Origin: Inquilinus sp.
GTDB taxonomy: Bacteria > Pseudomonadota > Alphaproteobacteria > DSM-16000 > Inquilinaceae
Assembly (NCBI GenBank): GCA_013003675.1
Contig: JABDIP010000278.1
Span: 1-6,694 of the forward strand
Direction of reading: 5' to 3'
Length of the DNA stretch: 6,694 nt
Shown here in pieces: positions 3,542-6,694 of this stretch. How positions within the stretch are numbered: the stretch's first letter is position 1; each line of letters begins with the position of its first letter. A model generated the notes under the pieces. It ran no database searches, was not told the DNA's origin, and was given only the letters and a program-made list of their open reading frames with translations. A program made the translations under genes and the position numbers.

Positions 3542-6522
3542 GCGCCGGGCCGACCCTCTACACCATCCCGCCCGGCACGCCCTTCGTCGACGCGCTGGCA
3601 GTCGGCATCCTCGAGCGGGCCGGGGACGATCCGCTGGCGCTCGGCCGGGTCACCATCCTGCTGCCGACCCGGCGCGCCTGCCGCAGCCTGCGCGAGGCGT
3701 TCCTGCGCCTCGCCCCCGGCGACCCGCCGGCGCTGCTGCTGCCCCGGATGGCGCCGCTGGGCGACATCGACCCGGAGGCGCTGGAACTGGAAGTGGAGGA
3801 TCTGCCGGGTCTGGCCGACGCGCTCGACCTGCCGTCGGCGATATCGGAATTGCGCCGTCGGATCCTGCTCGCCCGGCTGGTGCTCGGCCGCCGCGACCTG
3901 CCGGCGACGCCCGATCAGGCGGCATGGCTGGCCGCCGAACTCGGCCGGTTGATCGACCAGGTGACCACCGAGCGGCTCGACTTCGCCGATCTCGCCGGGC
4001 TGGTCCCGGTCGAACTCGCCGAGCATTGGCAGCAGACCCTGGCCTTCCTGGAGATCGTCACCGCGCGCTGGCCTGAGATCCTGGCCGCCGAGGGGGCGAT
4101 CGACGCCGCCGAGCGCCGCAACCGCATCCTCGACTCCCGCGCCGAGGCGTGGCGCCGGCGGCCGCCCGCCGACCCGGTGATCGCCGCCGGCTCGACCGGC
4201 ACGGTGCCGGCGACCGCGGGTTTGCTCGAGGTCGTCGCCCGCCTGCCGGTGGGGGCATTGGTGCTGCCCGGTCTCGATCGCGAGATGGATGGCGAGAGCT
4301 GGGACGCGGTCGACGAGACCCATCCGCAAGCCGGCATGAAACGGCTGTTGGAACGGATCGGCGTCGACCACCGCGCCGTGCCCGACTGGCCGGCGGCCGC
4401 GAAGGCCGGCGGGTCGCCGCCCGGGCGGGCACGGCTGGTCGGCGAGATCATGCGGCCGGCCGCCACCAGCGAGGCGTGGCGCGGTCTGGCCCCGGTTGAC
4501 GAGGCGGCGCTGACCGGGATCACCTGCATCGACTGCCCGACGCCGCGCGAGGAGGCGACGGTGATCGCCCTGCTGATGCGCGAGGCGCTGGAGACGCCGG
4601 GCCGCACCGCCGCCCTGGTCACCCCCGATCGCGGCCTCGCCCGGCGGGTCGCCGCGGCCCATGCCCGCTGGGGGCTGGCGGTCGACGACAGCGGCGGCCG
4701 TCCGCTGGCCGACACGCCGGCCGGGCTCTTTCTGCGGCTGGTGGCGCAGGCGGCCGCCGACGGGTTGGCGCCGCTCGCCCTGTTGGCGGTCCTCAAGCAC
4801 CCGCTGGCCGCCGGCGGCGAGGCAGCGGCGGGGTTCCGGGCCCGGGTTCGCGCCCTGGAGCGGGCAGCGCTGCGCGGCCCCCGACCGGCGTCCGGTGCCG
4901 CCGGGCTGGTCGCCGCGCTGCAGGCGGCGGACGAGAAGCGTTTCGATCGCCCGGCGGAGCGCGCGGCCTTGGTCGAGTGGGTTGGCCGGCTGGCCGCCTG
5001 CTTCGCGCCGCTCGCCCGTTTGGCGGAAGGCGAGGCGGCGCTCGGCGATCTGCTGGCGGCCCATATGGCGGTGGCCGAGGCGCTGGCCGCCACCGCCGAC
5101 GAGCCGGGGGCGGCGCGGCTCTGGCGCCATGACGACGGCGAGGCCGCGGCCGGCTTCGCCGCCGAACTGGCCGAGGCGGCGGCCGATTTCCCCGCCTTGC
5201 CCCTGGTCCGCTATCCCGGACTGATCGAGGCGCTGATGGCGGGGCGGGTGGTGCGGCCCCGCTATGGCGAGCACCCGCGCCTGTCCATCTGGGGGCCGCT
5301 GGAGGCGCGCCTGCAATCGGCCGATCTGCTGATCCTCGGCGGGCTTAACGAGGGTACCTGGCCGGCCGATCCGGCCGTCGATCCCTGGCTGTCTCGGCCG
5401 ATGCGCGTGCAGTTCGGTCTGCCGGCGCCGGAGCGGCGGATCGGCCTTGCCGCCCATGATGTCACGCAGGCGCTGGCGGCGCCGCGGGTCGTGCTGACCC
5501 GGTCGGAACGGGTCGAGGGGGCGCCGACGGTGCCGTCGCGCTGGCTGTCGCGGCTGGCGGCGGTGATCGGCGAGGACGCGATGGCCGCGCTGAACGGCGA
5601 CGGCGCGCCATGGCGGCACTGGACGGTGGCGCTGGACCGGCCGGATGCGGTGCGCCCCTGCCCGCCGCCGGCGCCGCGACCGCCGGTCGCCGCCCGGCCG
5701 CGCCGGCTTTCGGTCACCGGGGTCGGGACCTGGATGACCAACCCCTACGCCATCTACGCCCGGCACATCCTGCGCCTGGAGCCGCTGGAGGCGATCGAGG
5801 CGGACCCCGGGGCGGCGGAGCGCGGCGAGGTGATCCACAATGCCCTCAGCGCTTTCGTGGCCACCGATGGCGGCGGGCTGACCGACGACGCGCTCGCCCG
5901 GCTGCTGGCCGAGGGCCGGGTGGCGTTCGCGGCGCTCGCCGCCTATCCGGAGGCGGGCGCGTTCTGGTGGCCGCGCTTCGAGCGGATCGCCGCCTGGTTC
6001 GTCGGCCATGAGGCGGAACGACGTGCCGTCGCGATGCCGGCCGCCACCGAATGCAAAGGGCGCCTCTCGTTCGACGGCCCGGCCGGAGAGTTCACTCTGA
6101 CTGCCCGCGCCGACCGCATCGACAAACGGGCCGACGGGACGCTGGCAATCATCGACTACAAGACCGGCGCCGTGCCGACCGACAAGCAGATCGCCGCCGG
6201 CTATGCCCCGCAACTGCCGTTGGAGGCACTGATTGCCGCCGCCGCCGGCTTCGAGGGCGTGGCCGCCGCCGCGGTCGCGGAACTGGCCCATTGGCGGCTG
6301 TCCGGTGGCGACCCGGCCGGCGAGGAGAAGCCGGTCAGGATCGTCCTCGACGACCTGATCCGCCAGACCGAGACGGGCTTGCGCCGGCTGATCGCCCGGT
6401 TCGACGATCCCGATACGCCCTATCTTGCCCGGCCGCGCCCGGATTTCATCTACCGCTTCGACGATTACGAGCATCTGGCCCGGGTGCTCGAATGGTCGGC
6501 CGGCGGCGGCGAGGCGCCATGA
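3538..6522 (+). CDS. addB: AddB, double-strand break repair helicase-nuclease subunit (alphaproteobacterial type)
   Basis: The product has 994 residues, usual for alphaproteobacterial AddB. With AddA it forms a cytosolic helicase-nuclease that unwinds and trims broken DNA ends to feed RecA, doing the job of RecBCD. The N-terminus has the helicase-like strand VTILLPTRRACRSL (38-51) but no Walker A P-loop, so motor activity should come from AddA. The UvrD-type motif GGLNEGTWP is at 601-609. A proline-rich linker (707-716) leads into the C-terminal PD-(D/E)XK nuclease: GEVIHN with His767, ADRID with Asp859, IIDYKTG with Asp873 and Lys875, and Gln892 in the following helix, all intact. The iron-sulphur cysteines of Bacillus AddB are absent: past residue 700 only Cys708 and Cys839 remain, with no C-terminal CxxC. 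The ATG at 3538 fits the family N-terminus (TLYTIPPGTPF); its Shine-Dalgarno is poor, so coupling to upstream translation is likely. It overlaps addA by 4 bp. Confidence 0.96.
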   Translation: MSAGPTLYTIPPGTPFVDALAVGILERAGDDPLALGRVTILLPTRRACRSLREAFLRLAPGDPPALLLPRMAPLGDIDPEALELEVEDLPGLADALDLPSAISELRRRILLARLVLGRRDLPATPDQAAWLAAELGRLIDQVTTERLDFADLAGLVPVELAEHWQQTLAFLEIVTARWPEILAAEGAIDAAERRNRILDSRAEAWRRRPPADPVIAAGSTGTVPATAGLLEVVARLPVGALVLPGLDREMDGESWDAVDETHPQAGMKRLLERIGVDHRAVPDWPAAAKAGGSPPGRARLVGEIMRPAATSEAWRGLAPVDEAALTGITCIDCPTPREEATVIALLMREALETPGRTAALVTPDRGLARRVAAAHARWGLAVDDSGGRPLADTPAGLFLRLVAQAAADGLAPLALLAVLKHPLAAGGEAAAGFRARVRALERAALRGPRPASGAAGLVAALQAADEKRFDRPAERAALVEWVGRLAACFAPLARLAEGEAALGDLLAAHMAVAEALAATADEPGAARLWRHDDGEAAAGFAAELAEAAADFPALPLVRYPGLIEALMAGRVVRPRYGEHPRLSIWGPLEARLQSADLLILGGLNEGTWPADPAVDPWLSRPMRVQFGLPAPERRIGLAAHDVTQALAAPRVVLTRSERVEGAPTVPSRWLSRLAAVIGEDAMAALNGDGAPWRHWTVALDRPDAVRPCPPPAPRPPVAARPRRLSVTGVGTWMTNPYAIYARHILRLEPLEAIEADPGAAERGEVIHNALSAFVATDGGGLTDDALARLLAEGRVAFAALAAYPEAGAFWWPRFERIAAWFVGHEAERRAVAMPAATECKGRLSFDGPAGEFTLTARADRIDKRADGTLAIIDYKTGAVPTDKQIAAGYAPQLPLEALIAAAAGFEGVAAAAVAELAHWRLSGGDPAGEEKPVRIVLDDLIRQTETGLRRLIARFDDPDTPYLARPRPDFIYRFDDYEHLARVLEWSAGGGEAP

Positions 6523-6694
6523 GCGCGACCACAACCCCGCCGCTGCTGCCGGAGACGGCGCAGCGCCAAGCCTCCGACCCGGCGGTCTCGGCCTGGGTGT
6601 CGGCCTCGGCCGGGACGGGCAAGACCAAGGTGCTGACCGACCGGGTGCTGCGGCTGATGCTGGCCGGCACGGCGCCGGACAAGATCCTCTGCAT
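6519..6694 (+). CDS. addA: AddA, helicase-nuclease subunit (N-terminal fragment, cut by window edge)
   Basis: Only the first 58 codons are in view; the gene runs off the right edge. The ATG overlaps the addB stop as ATGA (6519-6522), so the two subunits are almost certainly translationally coupled. The fragment carries the UvrD/Rep-type Q motif (QRQASDP, 15-21) and an intact Walker A SASAGTGKTKVLTDRVLRLM (28-47, Lys35), followed by the strand DKILC where AddA proteins lead into motif Ia. AddA normally has about 1100-1200 residues with an SF1 3'-to-5' helicase and its own C-terminal nuclease domain; neither the remaining motifs nor its intactness can be judged here. Position directly after addB makes the identity secure. 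Confidence 0.95.
   Translation, partial: MSATTTPPLLPETAQRQASDPAVSAWVSASAGTGKTKVLTDRVLRLMLAGTAPDKILC

Noticed and set aside
4149..4499. Short plus-strand frames inside addB as separate small genes
   Set aside because: They are out-of-frame shadows of an uninterrupted addB reading frame, with no ribosome-binding sites or domain signal.
3127..6534. A 1135-codon open frame on the minus strand opposite addB and part of murU
   Set aside because: It is Arg/Gly/Gln/Pro-rich with no recognisable domain, and mirrors the codon positions of a gene with clear AddB motifs. Long antisense frames are expected at this GC content.

Overview
The window is very GC-rich, with GC-biased third codon positions and long spurious open frames opposite the real genes. 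Gene content and order (a PAS_5 protein, a TrxR-type ferredoxin--NADP reductase, then tsaE-murU-addB-addA) point to an alphaproteobacterium, most likely a Rhodospirillales-like chromosome. This assignment is an inference from protein character and synteny; there is no rRNA or other direct taxonomic marker in the window.

Layout. Positions 1-188 are non-coding. They hold two exact 16-bp direct repeats (possibly the end of an insertion sequence lying to the left), a palindromic dispersed-repeat-like element with a perfect 15-bp stem, and a good sigma70-type promoter. That promoter reads into a small PAS_5-domain protein (189-686). A 91-bp gap with a hairpin follows, then ynfA, a four-helix inner-membrane protein (778-1107). 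Convergent to ynfA and only 21 bp away is a 340-residue ferredoxin/flavodoxin--NADP reductase on the minus strand (1129-2151). A 148-bp divergent intergenic region (2152-2299) separates it from a tightly packed plus-strand operon: tsaE (2300-2788), murU-like nucleotidyltransferase (2799-3527), addB (3538-6522) and the first 58 codons of addA (6519 to the window edge).

How the genes work together. The operon mixes three housekeeping jobs: TsaE supports the tRNA t6A modification enzyme, MurU makes a UDP-amino sugar for peptidoglycan recycling, and AddAB is the helicase-nuclease that processes double-strand breaks for RecA recombination. The genes are 10 bp apart or overlap by 4 bp, so they are probably cotranscribed and translationally coupled. 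In many alphaproteobacteria a sugar kinase gene (amgK) sits between tsaE and murU; here it is absent.

I found no phage, CRISPR, toxin-antitoxin or clearly new system. The points most worth a second look are the missing kinase gene, a five-codon mini-ORF bridging murU and addB through two ATGA overlaps, a possibly near-leaderless tsaE, and the repeat cluster at the left edge.
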